From Streptomyces sp. Ru72 (GTDB taxonomy: Bacteria; Actinomycetota; Actinomycetes; Streptomycetales; Streptomycetaceae), in the NCBI RefSeq assembly GCF_002920635.1, contig NZ_PQSR01000015.1, forward strand, positions 53,914 through 117,913: a DNA stretch of 64,000 nucleotides, read 5' to 3'. Numbering within the stretch: position 1 is the first letter of the stretch; every line of letters starts with the position of its first letter. The translations under genes were made by a program, and so were the position numbers. The notes under the pieces are model-generated. The model ran no database searches. It was not told the DNA's origin and saw only the letters and a list, made by a program, of their open reading frames with translations. Below are positions 50,030 through 57,886 of the stretch, in pieces.

Positions 50030-50602
50030 ATGAGTACCGACGACGTTCTCGCGGGCGTGGGCCCGAGGCTGCGACGCATCCGCAAGGAGCGGGAGGTGAC
50101 GCTCGCGGCGCTGTCGGAGGCCACCGGCATCTCCGTCAGCACCCTCTCCCGGCTGGAGTCGGGCCTGCGCAGACCCAGCCTCGAACTGCTGCTGCCGATC
50201 GCGCAGGCCCACCAGGTACCGCTCGACGAGCTGGTGGGCGCGCCACCGGTGGGGGATCCGCGGGTGCGCGCCAAGCCGATCGTCCGGGGCGGCCGCACCC
50301 ACTGGCCGCTGACCCGGCAGCCCGGAGGCCTCCAGGCGTTCAAGGTCCTCGAACCGCAGCGCAAGCAGGCACCCGATCCGCGGACGCACGAGGGCTACGA
50401 GTGGCTGTACGTGCTGTCCGGAAAGCTGCGGCTGGTGCTGGGTGAGCACGACGTGGTGCTGACCGCGGGGGAGGCGGCGGAGTTCGACACGCGGGTGCCG
50501 CACTGGTTCGGGTCGACGGGGGAGGGGCCGGTGGAGTTCCTCAGCCTGTTCGGGCCGCAGGGGGAGCGGATGCATGTACGGGCGCGGCCCGCGCGTTCGT
50601 GA
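50030..50602 (+). CDS. XRE-cupin transcriptional regulator
   Basis: A 190-residue protein with an N-terminal XRE helix-turn-helix (RLRRIRKEREVTLAALSEAT, then STLSRLESGLRRPSLE) and a C-terminal cupin_2 domain (HEGYEWLYVLSGKLRLVLGE). This architecture binds small ligands in the cupin. ATG 50030 is chosen because a near-consensus promoter ends 7 nt before it. Divergent from the ligase gene; it may act on itself or on the ligase-NUDIX pair. Confidence 0.88.
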   Translation: MSTDDVLAGVGPRLRRIRKEREVTLAALSEATGISVSTLSRLESGLRRPSLELLLPIAQAHQVPLDELVGAPPVGDPRVRAKPIVRGGRTHWPLTRQPGGLQAFKVLEPQRKQAPDPRTHEGYEWLYVLSGKLRLVLGEHDVVLTAGEAAEFDTRVPHWFGSTGEGPVEFLSLFGPQGERMHVRARPARS

Positions 50603-50626
50603 CGCATCCGACTGTTCCCTATGGGC

Positions 50627-50638
50627 AAGCGACCGCTT
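50627..50638 (+). promoter_or_regulatory. AAGCG-AC-CGCTT operator before the quinone oxidoreductase
   Basis: A perfect palindrome AAGCGACCGCTT directly overlapping a -10-like TAGTAT (50638-50643), 48 nt before the start at 50686. Comparable AAGCG/CGCTT sites are bound by TetR-type regulators of acyl-CoA metabolism in Actinobacteria (recalled), but no such regulator is adjacent here. Confidence 0.45.
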
Positions 50639-50685
50639 AGTATGCGACGAGCCCGGTCGGACAGAGCAGTCGGTGGAGGCCCCGC

Positions 50686-51657
50686 ATGCAGGCATGGCAC
50701 GTGCACGAGAACGGTGAGCCCGGTGAGGTGATGCGCCTCGCGGAGGTGGAGCGGCCCACGCCCGGTGACGGCCAGGTCCTGCTGAAGGTACGGGCCGCCA
50801 ACGTCAACTTCCCGGACGCGCTGCTGTGCCGCGGGCAGTACCAGGTCCGGCCGCCACTGCCGTTCACGCCGGGCGTGGAGATCTGCGGCGAGACCGAGGA
50901 CGGGCGCCGCGTGATCGCCAACCCGGCGCTGCCGTACGGCGGCTTCGCCGAGTACGCGGTCGCGGACGCCGCGGCCCTGCTGCCCGCCCCGGACTCCCTC
51001 GACGACGCCGAGGCCGCCGCCCTGCACATCGGCTACCAGACGGGCTGGTTCGGTCTGCACCGCCGGGCCGCTCTGGAAGCCGGCGAGACGCTGCTCGTCC
51101 ACGCTGCCGCAGGAGGGGTCGGCAGCGCGGCCGTGCAGCTCGGCAAGGCCGCCGGTGCGAGGGTCATCGGCGTCGTCGGGGGCGCGGAGAAGGCGGCCGT
51201 CGCCCGGGAGCTGGGCTGCGACGTGGTGATCGACCGGCGCGCCGAGGACGTCGTCGCCGCGGTGAAGGAGGCCACCGGCGGCCGGGGCGCCGACGTGATC
51301 TACGACCCGGTGGGCGGGGAGGCCTACGCGCAGTCGGCGAAGGTCGTCGCCTTCGAGGGCCGGATCGTCGTCGTGGGCTTCGCCAGCGGGTCCATCCCCA
51401 GCCCGGGGCTGAACCACGCACTTGTCAAGAACTACTCGATCCTCGGCCTGCACTGGGGCCTGTACAACACCAAGAACCCGAAGCTGGTCCAGCACTGCCA
51501 CGAACAGCTCACCGAGCTGGCCGCCCGCGGCGTCGTCAAGCCCTTGGTGAGCGAGCGTGTCCCGCTGAGCGGTGCCGCGACCGCCGTGCAGCGCGTGGCC
51601 GACGGCGTGACGACCGGCAGGGTCGCCGTCGTCCTGGAGAACGGAGCCGCCGCATGA
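50686..51657 (+). CDS. NADPH:quinone oxidoreductase (MDR family)
   Basis: A 323-residue zinc-free medium-chain dehydrogenase. The N-terminal GroES-like domain (PLPFTPGVEICGETEDGRR) is followed by the nucleotide motif LLVHAAAGGVGSAAVQLGKA. It lacks the Zn-binding cysteines, as quinone oxidoreductases and some enoyl reductases do. The gene is coupled by an ATGA overlap to two acyl-CoA dehydrogenase genes, suggesting a role as an enoyl or acryloyl-type reductase in acyl catabolism (inference). Confidence 0.85.
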   Translation: MQAWHVHENGEPGEVMRLAEVERPTPGDGQVLLKVRAANVNFPDALLCRGQYQVRPPLPFTPGVEICGETEDGRRVIANPALPYGGFAEYAVADAAALLPAPDSLDDAEAAALHIGYQTGWFGLHRRAALEAGETLLVHAAAGGVGSAAVQLGKAAGARVIGVVGGAEKAAVARELGCDVVIDRRAEDVVAAVKEATGGRGADVIYDPVGGEAYAQSAKVVAFEGRIVVVGFASGSIPSPGLNHALVKNYSILGLHWGLYNTKNPKLVQHCHEQLTELAARGVVKPLVSERVPLSGAATAVQRVADGVTTGRVAVVLENGAAA

Positions 51658-52835
51658 CCGACGCCGCCGAACTGCGCCGCCGTACGCAGGAGTTGCTGGC
51701 CGAGTATCCTCCGGCCACCACTGACCGCCTCGACTTCCTCAGGGCTCGCTTCGACGCCGGACTCGCCTGGGTGCACTACCCGGAGGGCCTCGGCGGGCTC
51801 GGTGCGCCCCGCCACCTCCAGGCCGTCGTGGACGCCGAGCTCGAGGCCGCGGATGCCCCCGACAACGACTCGCGCCGCAACGGCATCGGGCTCGGCATGG
51901 CCGCGCCGACGATCCTGCGCTACGGAACCGAGGAGCAGAAGCGGCGCCACCTCAGGCCGCTGTGGACGGGCGAGGAGGTGTGGTGCCAGCTGTTCAGCGA
52001 GCCCGGCGCCGGATCCGACCTCGCCGCGCTCGGCACCCGCGCCGTCCGGGACGGTGAGGACTGGGTGGTCAACGGGCAGAAGGTGTGGACCTCCAGCGCC
52101 CACGTCGCCCGCTGGGCCATCCTCATCGCCCGCACCGACCCCGACGTGCCCAAGCACGCGGGCATCACCTACTTCATCTGCGACATGACCGACCCGGGTG
52201 TCGAGGTGCGGCCGCTGCGCCAGATCACCGGCGAGGCCGAGTTCAACGAGGTCTTCCTCACCGGCGTCCGCATTCCCGACTCCCGCCGCCTCGGCGAGGT
52301 CGGCGACGGCTGGCGGGTCGCCCAGACCACCCTCAACAATGAGCGCGTCGCCATCGGCGGCATGCGGCTGCCCCGCGAGGGCGGCATGATCGGCCCGGTC
52401 GCGAAGACCTGGCGCGAACGCCCCGAACTGCGCACGCACGACCTGCATCAGCGGCTGCTGAAGCTGTGGGTCGAGTCCGAGGTGTCCCGGCTCACCGCGG
52501 AACGCCTGCGCCAGCAACTCGTCGCGGGGCAGCCCGGCCCCGAGGGCGCCGGCATGAAGCTCGCCTTCGCGCGCCTCAACCAGGAGATCAGCGGCCTGGA
52601 GGTCGAACTGCGCGCTGAGGAGGGCCTGTTGTACGACGACTGGACCATGCGCCGCCCCGAGCTGGTCGACTTCACCGGCCGCGACGCCGGCTACCGCTAT
52701 CTGCGGGCCAAGGGCAACAGCATCGAGGGCGGGACCAGTGAGGTCCTGCTGAACATCGTCGCCGAGCGGGTCCTCGGCCTGCCCGCCGAGCCGCGCACCG
52801 ACAAGGACGTCGCATGGAAGGACCTCGCCCGATGA
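51654..52835 (+). CDS. Acyl-CoA dehydrogenase, FadE-type subunit A
   Basis: A 393-residue acyl-CoA dehydrogenase. FAD loop WCQLFSEPGAGSDLAALGTR and WVVNGQKVWTSSAHVA, then a C-terminal RAKGNSIEGGTSEVLLNIVA with the putative base. It overlaps both neighbours by ATGA. The next gene is a shorter, diverged dehydrogenase, so the two may form a heterotetramer as in mycobacterial FadE pairs acting on steroid or bulky acyl-CoAs. Confidence 0.88.
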   Translation: MTDAAELRRRTQELLAEYPPATTDRLDFLRARFDAGLAWVHYPEGLGGLGAPRHLQAVVDAELEAADAPDNDSRRNGIGLGMAAPTILRYGTEEQKRRHLRPLWTGEEVWCQLFSEPGAGSDLAALGTRAVRDGEDWVVNGQKVWTSSAHVARWAILIARTDPDVPKHAGITYFICDMTDPGVEVRPLRQITGEAEFNEVFLTGVRIPDSRRLGEVGDGWRVAQTTLNNERVAIGGMRLPREGGMIGPVAKTWRERPELRTHDLHQRLLKLWVESEVSRLTAERLRQQLVAGQPGPEGAGMKLAFARLNQEISGLEVELRAEEGLLYDDWTMRRPELVDFTGRDAGYRYLRAKGNSIEGGTSEVLLNIVAERVLGLPAEPRTDKDVAWKDLAR

Positions 52836-53905
52836 CGGATCTTCTCTACTCCGAGGAGGAAGAGGCGCTGCGCGCCGCCGTGCGGGACCTGCTCGCCGAC
52901 CACTGCGACGCGCCCGGCGTCATCGCGCGCACCGAGTCCGGCGCCCCGCACGACCTCGCGGCCTGGAAGGCGCTCGCCGACGGCATGGGCCTCGCCGGCC
53001 TGCTGGTGCCCGGGGAACTGGGCGGCCAGGGCGCCTCGCACCGCGAAGTCGCCGTGGTGCTGGAGGAACTGGGCCGGGCCGTCGCCCCCGTGCCGTACCT
53101 CACCAGCGCGGTCGTGGCCACCGAGGCCCTGCTGGTCTGCGGTGACGAGGAGCTCCTGGGCCGGCTGGCCTCAGGACGCGCGATCGGCGCCCTGGCGGTC
53201 GGCCTGCACACCGCTCCAGGTGCCGTGGCGAAGACCGCTCGGCTGGAAAACGGCACCCTGCACGGTGAGTTGACCGGCATCGCCGACGCCGCCGTCGCCG
53301 ACGTCCTGCTGGTCCCGGCCGACGACGGTGGCCTGTACGCCGTGAACGCCGACGACGTGACCGTCACGCCGCAGGTCTCCCTTGACCTGACCCGCCCGCT
53401 CGCCACCGTCTCCCTCGACGGGGCGCCCGGCCGCCGTGTCGGCGACGCCGAACCCGCCGTGCGACGAGCCCTGCGTGCCGCGGCCGGACTGCTCGCTTCC
53501 GAGCAACTGGGTGCGTCCGACTGGGCGTTGACCGAGACGGTCCGCTATCTGAAGGAGCGCAAGCAGTTCAACCGGCCGGTCGGCGGGTTCCAGGCGCTCA
53601 AGCACCGGCTCGCCCAGCTCTGGCTGGAGGTCGCGGGCCTCCGGGCCGCCGCACGGGCGGCTGCCGATGCGCTCGCCACAGGCGAGGACACCGACGTCAC
53701 GGTGGCCGTCGCGCAGGCCTACGCCTCCCCGGTCGCCGTACGCGTCACCGAGGAGGCCCTGCAACTGCACGGCGGGATCGGCATGACCTGGGAGCACCCG
53801 GTCCACCTGTATCTGAAGCGGGCCAAGGCCGATTCGATCGCCTGCGGCACGGCGGGAGCGCACCGCGCGGTACTTGCCGAACTGGTCGACCTCCAGTCGC
53901 CCTGA
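52832..53905 (+). CDS. Acyl-CoA dehydrogenase, FadE-type subunit B
   Basis: A 357-residue diverged acyl-CoA dehydrogenase. The C-terminal half keeps VRYLKERKQFNRPVGGFQAL and EEALQLHGGIGMTWEHPVHL, but the FAD-loop motif (S-E-P-x-A-G-S-D) is missing in the middle (replaced by LAVGLHTAPGAVAKTARLEN). This is the pattern of the partner subunit in alpha2beta2 dehydrogenases. Start ATG 52832 overlaps the upstream stop. Terminator at 53914-53949 follows. Confidence 0.85.
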   Translation: MTDLLYSEEEEALRAAVRDLLADHCDAPGVIARTESGAPHDLAAWKALADGMGLAGLLVPGELGGQGASHREVAVVLEELGRAVAPVPYLTSAVVATEALLVCGDEELLGRLASGRAIGALAVGLHTAPGAVAKTARLENGTLHGELTGIADAAVADVLLVPADDGGLYAVNADDVTVTPQVSLDLTRPLATVSLDGAPGRRVGDAEPAVRRALRAAAGLLASEQLGASDWALTETVRYLKERKQFNRPVGGFQALKHRLAQLWLEVAGLRAAARAAADALATGEDTDVTVAVAQAYASPVAVRVTEEALQLHGGIGMTWEHPVHLYLKRAKADSIACGTAGAHRAVLAELVDLQSP

Positions 53906-53913
53906 TCCACCGT

Positions 53914-53949
53914 GCGTGAAGCCCGTCCCGCCTGGGGCGGGCTTCACGC
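53914..53949 (+). terminator. Terminator of the QOR-FadE operon
   Basis: GCGTGAAGCCCG (53914-53925) pairs with CGGGCTTCACGC (53938-53949), with an inner CCC/GGG helix. A 12-bp stem plus inner pairs; 8 nt after the stop codon. The following gap (53950-54115) has no other gene. Confidence 0.85.
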
Positions 53950-54115
53950 ATGCGCGCGTTGACGACCCTGCCGCGACTCAAAGGCTCTCCTCGACGCCCG
54001 CGAGAGGGGGCAGAACCACACGTTCGGCGGACACGTCAGCCGCCCGGATGAACCCTTGGCTACGCCACACTTGCGGCCGAAAGCCGCGAAGTGGGCGTGG
54101 CGGAGGAGGATGATG

Positions 54116-54310
54116 ATGGCCGTTTCCATCTCGGTGGTGCTGCTGCTCCTGATCATTGCGGTGATCTTCCTGCGCAACGGCGCGATGAAGCTCTCGCACG
54201 CGCTGGTCTGCATCCTGCTCGGCTTCTTCCTGGCCAGCACCAGCATGGCCCCGACCATCCACCAGGGGCTCGCGGCGACCGCGCAGATCGTCAGCAGCCT
54301 GCGCCCCTGA
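54116..54310 (+). CDS. Small two-helix membrane protein
   Basis: A 64-residue protein with two hydrophobic helices: SVVLLLLIIAVIFL (about 6-19) and HALVCILLGFFLASTS (about 28-43). The string RNGAMKLSHA lies between them. GGAGGAGG precedes three ATG codons in a row (54110, 54113, 54116); the third has the best spacing. The protein belongs to a set of very similar small membrane proteins common in Streptomyces; its function is unknown to me. Confidence 0.7.
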   Translation: MAVSISVVLLLLIIAVIFLRNGAMKLSHALVCILLGFFLASTSMAPTIHQGLAATAQIVSSLRP

Positions 54311-54313
54311 CGC

Positions 54314-55539
54314 TCACGAACTGAACACGCCGATCCCGTCCGGGACGGGGCGTTCGGCTCCTCCGCTCGGGTGGTTGCGCACGCTCACCGCGCCCGTGTC
54401 CGGCGACCGGGTGACCAAGGTCGTGGACCCGCCGCCGTCCAGGTTGAACCCGTCCGTGGCACCCAGCCCCCGCAAGGTCCGGGCGACCTCCGAGACGGTG
54501 AGGCCGCTGCGATGGGCGGCCGAGCCGTCCAGGGCGAGCAGGAGCAGGCGGCGGCCGCCGTCCTCGACGCCCACCGCGGTGCGCACGGCGGACGTCGTGG
54601 CGTCGAGGCCGGGCAGCGGCGTGCCGTGCCGCAGCACCGGGAAGCCGCCGACGGCGAAGCGGTACGGAACCCCGGACGCGGCCGCCACCAGCCGGTGCCG
54701 CACCTGGACCTTCTCGCCCTTGAAGAGCTTGCGCAGCTGACGCGCCCCCGCTTCACGGCCCACCAGCACCGTGCTGCCTGCCGCGACGGGGCCGCTGCCC
54801 GGATGATCGGCCGTGGCGGAGACCCGGCGCCCCGGATGGTCACCTCGTACGAGTCCGTGCTGCACGGCGCGCCCCGGTCGGTGTCGGTCCCGCAGACGGC
54901 GCGCAGCCGCGAGACGCTGCCCCAGTCCGAGGTGTACGCCCCGATCGACCCCTCGGGAAGCGCGTACTGGTTGAGCCCGCGCAGCGGCAGCTGCTCGCCC
55001 GGTGTGGTCACGGAGCCGTCGAGGGTGAGCCGGTCCAGGCGCGCGGTACGGTCCGTGCCCACGCCGAGCACGTCCTCGGTGCTCGTGCCGGGCGGCAGGG
55101 CCGGTCCGAAGCGCTGCCCGTACGGCACGGCGGCCTTGAGCGTGTGCCCGCTCGCGACGGCCGGGCCGACCGCCGAGCCGGTCGCCGGGACCCACGGATG
55201 CTGGGTCTCGGTGATGTTGAAGAAGTCGCCGTTGATCCCCGCCACCGCGCGCTGTGCGCCGACGAGTTGAGAGACGGTGGCGCGGGCGGCCACGGCGCGC
55301 GGATGCAGCAGGTCGACCCGTACCCGCGGATCGCGCAGGTCCACGGTGACGAGGTGCGCGCGCGTCACCCCGTGGGCCGCGGAGATGTCGAACTCGCTGT
55401 ACTGGACCCCCGGCGCGATCCTCCGGGCGCCCGGCGCGGCACTGGCCGGTGCGGCCCCCGCGAGGGCGGCACCGGCCAGTGCGCTCCATGCCAGCAGAGC
55501 CGTCAGTACGACTCGGAACCGTCTGTCGTGACGCGTCAC
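54314..55539 (-). pseudogene. Phosphodiester glycosidase family protein, frameshifted
   Basis: Two overlapping frames together make one protein. Residues from ATG 55539 (signal peptide MTRHDRRFRVVLTALLAWSA... with Ala-rich cleavage region) run in one frame to VTIRGAG near 54830; the rest (RRVSATADHPGSGPVAAGST through NLDGGGSTTLVTRSP to the stop at 54314) is in the next frame. INGDFFNITETQ and NLDGGGSTTLV are hallmarks of the NAGPA/DUF2233 phosphodiester glycosidase domain. Restoring one base in the G run (plus strand about 54827-54834) would join the halves. So the gene has a one-base deletion or a sequencing error. The product would be secreted. Confidence 0.75.
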
Positions 55540-55612
55540 AGCTCCCCCTTAAGTCGTCAACTTCCGCAGGACTCGGGGGAAGTGCACCAGACGGCGGTGT
55601 TCCGCGCGGTGC

Positions 55613-55975
55613 TCAGGCGTCGACGACGCGGGAACGGATGAGAAAACGCACTCCTTCGGGTGCTTCCAGGGAGAAGCCGCTGCCACGGCCCGGCACCACG
55701 TCCACGATGAGCCGGGTGTGGCTCCACGCCTCGTACTGGCTTCGGGACATCCAGAAACCGACCGGTTCGCCGACCCCGTCGACCTCCAGCTCCGCGAGCA
55801 GCACGTCCGAGCCGCCGGTGCGGAACTCGCCCTCCGGGTAGCACATGGGCGCGCTGCCGTCGCAGCAGCCGCCGGACTGGTGGAACATCAGCGGCCCGTG
55901 GACCTCCCGCAGCCGCCGCACCAGTTCGGCGGCCGCGGGGGTCAGCTCCACGCGCGGAATCATGTCCATGGTCAC
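55613..55975 (-). CDS. DUF779 family protein
   Basis: A 120-residue protein with MFHQSGGCCDGSAPMCYPEG (about 30-49), the conserved Cys-rich core of DUF779. Such proteins usually accompany aldehyde dehydrogenase genes controlled by AcoR-like regulators; here the regulator is next to it but no aldehyde dehydrogenase is adjacent. GTG 55975 or ATG 55969 may be the start. Its function is not known; the Cys pairs suggest metal or redox binding. Confidence 0.82.
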   Translation of the reverse strand: MTMDMIPRVELTPAAAELVRRLREVHGPLMFHQSGGCCDGSAPMCYPEGEFRTGGSDVLLAELEVDGVGEPVGFWMSRSQYEAWSHTRLIVDVVPGRGSGFSLEAPEGVRFLIRSRVVDA

Positions 55976-56016
55976 GCCACGATCCCAGCACGGGCCACGT
56001 TGCAACGACGTTGCGG

Positions 56017-57729
56017 TCAGCCCCGGTACCCGCGCAGCTTGCGGTAGAGCGTCGCGCGGCCGATGCCGAGTGCCGCCGCCGTACGCGCCTTGTTGCCGCC
56101 GTGGCGGCGCAGCGCCTCCAGGATCGTGGTGCGCTCGGCGTGCTCCATCGGGCTGAGCGGACGGATGGCGGGTCCGTCGCGCACGGGGTCCGGCAGCTCG
56201 GCACGGCGGACCGGCCCGGACGCCCGGCGGTGCTCCGCCAGCGCCCGTACGACATGCGCGAGTTCGGTCACGTTCCCGGGCCACGGATACCGCTCCAGGG
56301 CGCGCAGGGCGTCCAGCGCCCAGGTCAGCGGCGGTCGGCCGGGTGCGGGCCGCGGGGCCAGCGCGGGCAGCAACTCCCTTATGTCCTCCGGGCGCTCGCG
56401 CAGCGCGGGGAGGGTGACCGAGCGGGCGGCCAGCGTGTCGAGGAGCCGCTGGAGACACGGGCCGGGCGGCGCGCCGGGCGTGTGGGTGACCAGCAGCGGT
56501 GCCTCGGGGTGCGCGTCGAGCAGGGTGTTGAGGGCGGCCACACCGGACTGGGCGAGCCGTTCGGCGTGGCGGAGCAGGAGGGGGCGGCCCCGGGCCAGCT
56601 CGCCGAGCGCGCGGTCGAGCTCCCCGTTCTCCGCCGCGTCGACCACCCGTGTGGCGCGCTCGCCCAGCAGCTCCCGGGCGAGCGCGGTCTTCCCCGTGCC
56701 GCGCTCACCGGTCAGCAGCAGCGGCTCCCGGGAGCGGGCCAGCTCGACGGCGCGCCCGACGGCATGGCGCCAGGGGACCGAGCGGCCGACCAGGGCGACG
56801 GCCGGGCGCGGCGCCGGCGGTGGGGCATCGGCCAGCGGCTCCAGTACGGCCACGATGCCGATGGCCGCGCCGTCCCGGCATACCGGAGTGATCCGTGCGG
56901 TGCAGCCCGCGCCCTCGGGCAGGACGGCGTCGGCGGGCACGTCCTCCCGGTGCCGTACCGCCACCGCCGTGCGCTCCAGGGCCTGAAGGGACTCCGGCGT
57001 CAGCATGCGCTCAGCCGCCCCGTTGACCAGGCGGCTGAGGCCGTCCAGCGCGGCCACCGCGGCGTCCGGCCGGTGCGCCGCCCGCAGATAGGCGTCCAGC
57101 AGGACGCGCTCGGGCGGCCGTGCCCGGGCGAGCAGTTCGGCCTCCACCGCCGCGGCGGCCGCCTCCGCGAGTGCCGCGCCCGGATGCGGCGGGCATCCGG
57201 CGCACAGCTGTGACGCCACGGTCACCGTGCCGAGCGTCTGCCCGGTTCTGGGCGCCGACACCGGGACGCTGACCGCCGACACGTCCTGCCACCGGTCGAG
57301 GAAGTGCTCCGGCCCGTGGGCCTCGGCCCGCCGCCGAGTGCGCAGGGCGAGCGCCGCGCTGTTGTGGCCGACCGCGCGTTCCGACAGATCCGGCCAGGGG
57401 GCGAGTGCGGCCACGCTCCCTGCCGTCCACAGCACCCGCAGCCGCTCGTCGGTGAGAACGAGGGCCGACCGTCCGCGTCCGAGCGCGGGGGCGATCCGTT
57501 CGAGCACGGGCCGGGCCGCATCCAGCAGCGCGGACTCCACCGGATGCACCGGATCGGCGGACGGCTCCTTCAGGTCGTGCGGCACTCCGAAGAACCGCGC
57601 ACGCCGCCAGGCGGCGACGACCTCCTCCGGTATGCCGTCGGGCAGCGGACGCCCCGCCAGGAATCGCTCGCGTGCCAGACGCAGCGGGGCGAGCGCGGGG
57701 CCGGCGAGGGAGTGCTCTGTCGTGGTCAC
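56017..57729 (-). CDS. AcoR/Fis-type enhancer-binding-like regulator, sigma54-independent
   Basis: A 570-residue regulator. An N-terminal GAF-type sensor (about 60-210), an AAA+ like domain (Walker A LLTGERGTGKTALARELLGE; later RPEDIRELLPALAP) and a Fis helix-turn-helix at the end (ALRRHGGNKARTAAALGIGR, then ATLYRKLRGYRG). The sigma54-contacting GAFTGA loop is missing, as expected because Streptomyces has no sigma54. GTG 57729 is used because the longer frame would run through the operator. The palindrome TGTCTC-n5-GAGACA at 57802 lies between it and the divergent hydroxyquinol operon, its likely target. Confidence 0.87.
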   Translation of the reverse strand: MTTTEHSLAGPALAPLRLARERFLAGRPLPDGIPEEVVAAWRRARFFGVPHDLKEPSADPVHPVESALLDAARPVLERIAPALGRGRSALVLTDERLRVLWTAGSVAALAPWPDLSERAVGHNSAALALRTRRRAEAHGPEHFLDRWQDVSAVSVPVSAPRTGQTLGTVTVASQLCAGCPPHPGAALAEAAAAAVEAELLARARPPERVLLDAYLRAAHRPDAAVAALDGLSRLVNGAAERMLTPESLQALERTAVAVRHREDVPADAVLPEGAGCTARITPVCRDGAAIGIVAVLEPLADAPPPAPRPAVALVGRSVPWRHAVGRAVELARSREPLLLTGERGTGKTALARELLGERATRVVDAAENGELDRALGELARGRPLLLRHAERLAQSGVAALNTLLDAHPEAPLLVTHTPGAPPGPCLQRLLDTLAARSVTLPALRERPEDIRELLPALAPRPAPGRPPLTWALDALRALERYPWPGNVTELAHVVRALAEHRRASGPVRRAELPDPVRDGPAIRPLSPMEHAERTTILEALRRHGGNKARTAAALGIGRATLYRKLRGYRG

Positions 57730-57801
57730 AACGCACCCACCGTAGCGGGTTCGGTTGAAACGGCAACAACTGCCCCTGTTCCGCGCACCGGACGGCCGCA
57801 A

Positions 57802-57818
57802 TGTCTCGTAATGAGACA
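57802..57818. promoter_or_regulatory. TGTCTCGTAATGAGACA operator, copy 1
   Basis: A perfect 6-5-6 inverted repeat (TGTCTC, GTAAT, GAGACA) in the divergent region, 72 nt from the regulator start and 68 nt before the hydroxylase start. The following CCCGC is also shared with copy 2 (22 nt identical), an unusually exact repeat at a regulatory site. Confidence 0.75.
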
Positions 57819-57886
57819 CCCGCACGCCCTCGCGCAGGTCCATGATCATGAACACCTGGTGTCCGTTCCCCCGTCAGGAGCACCCC

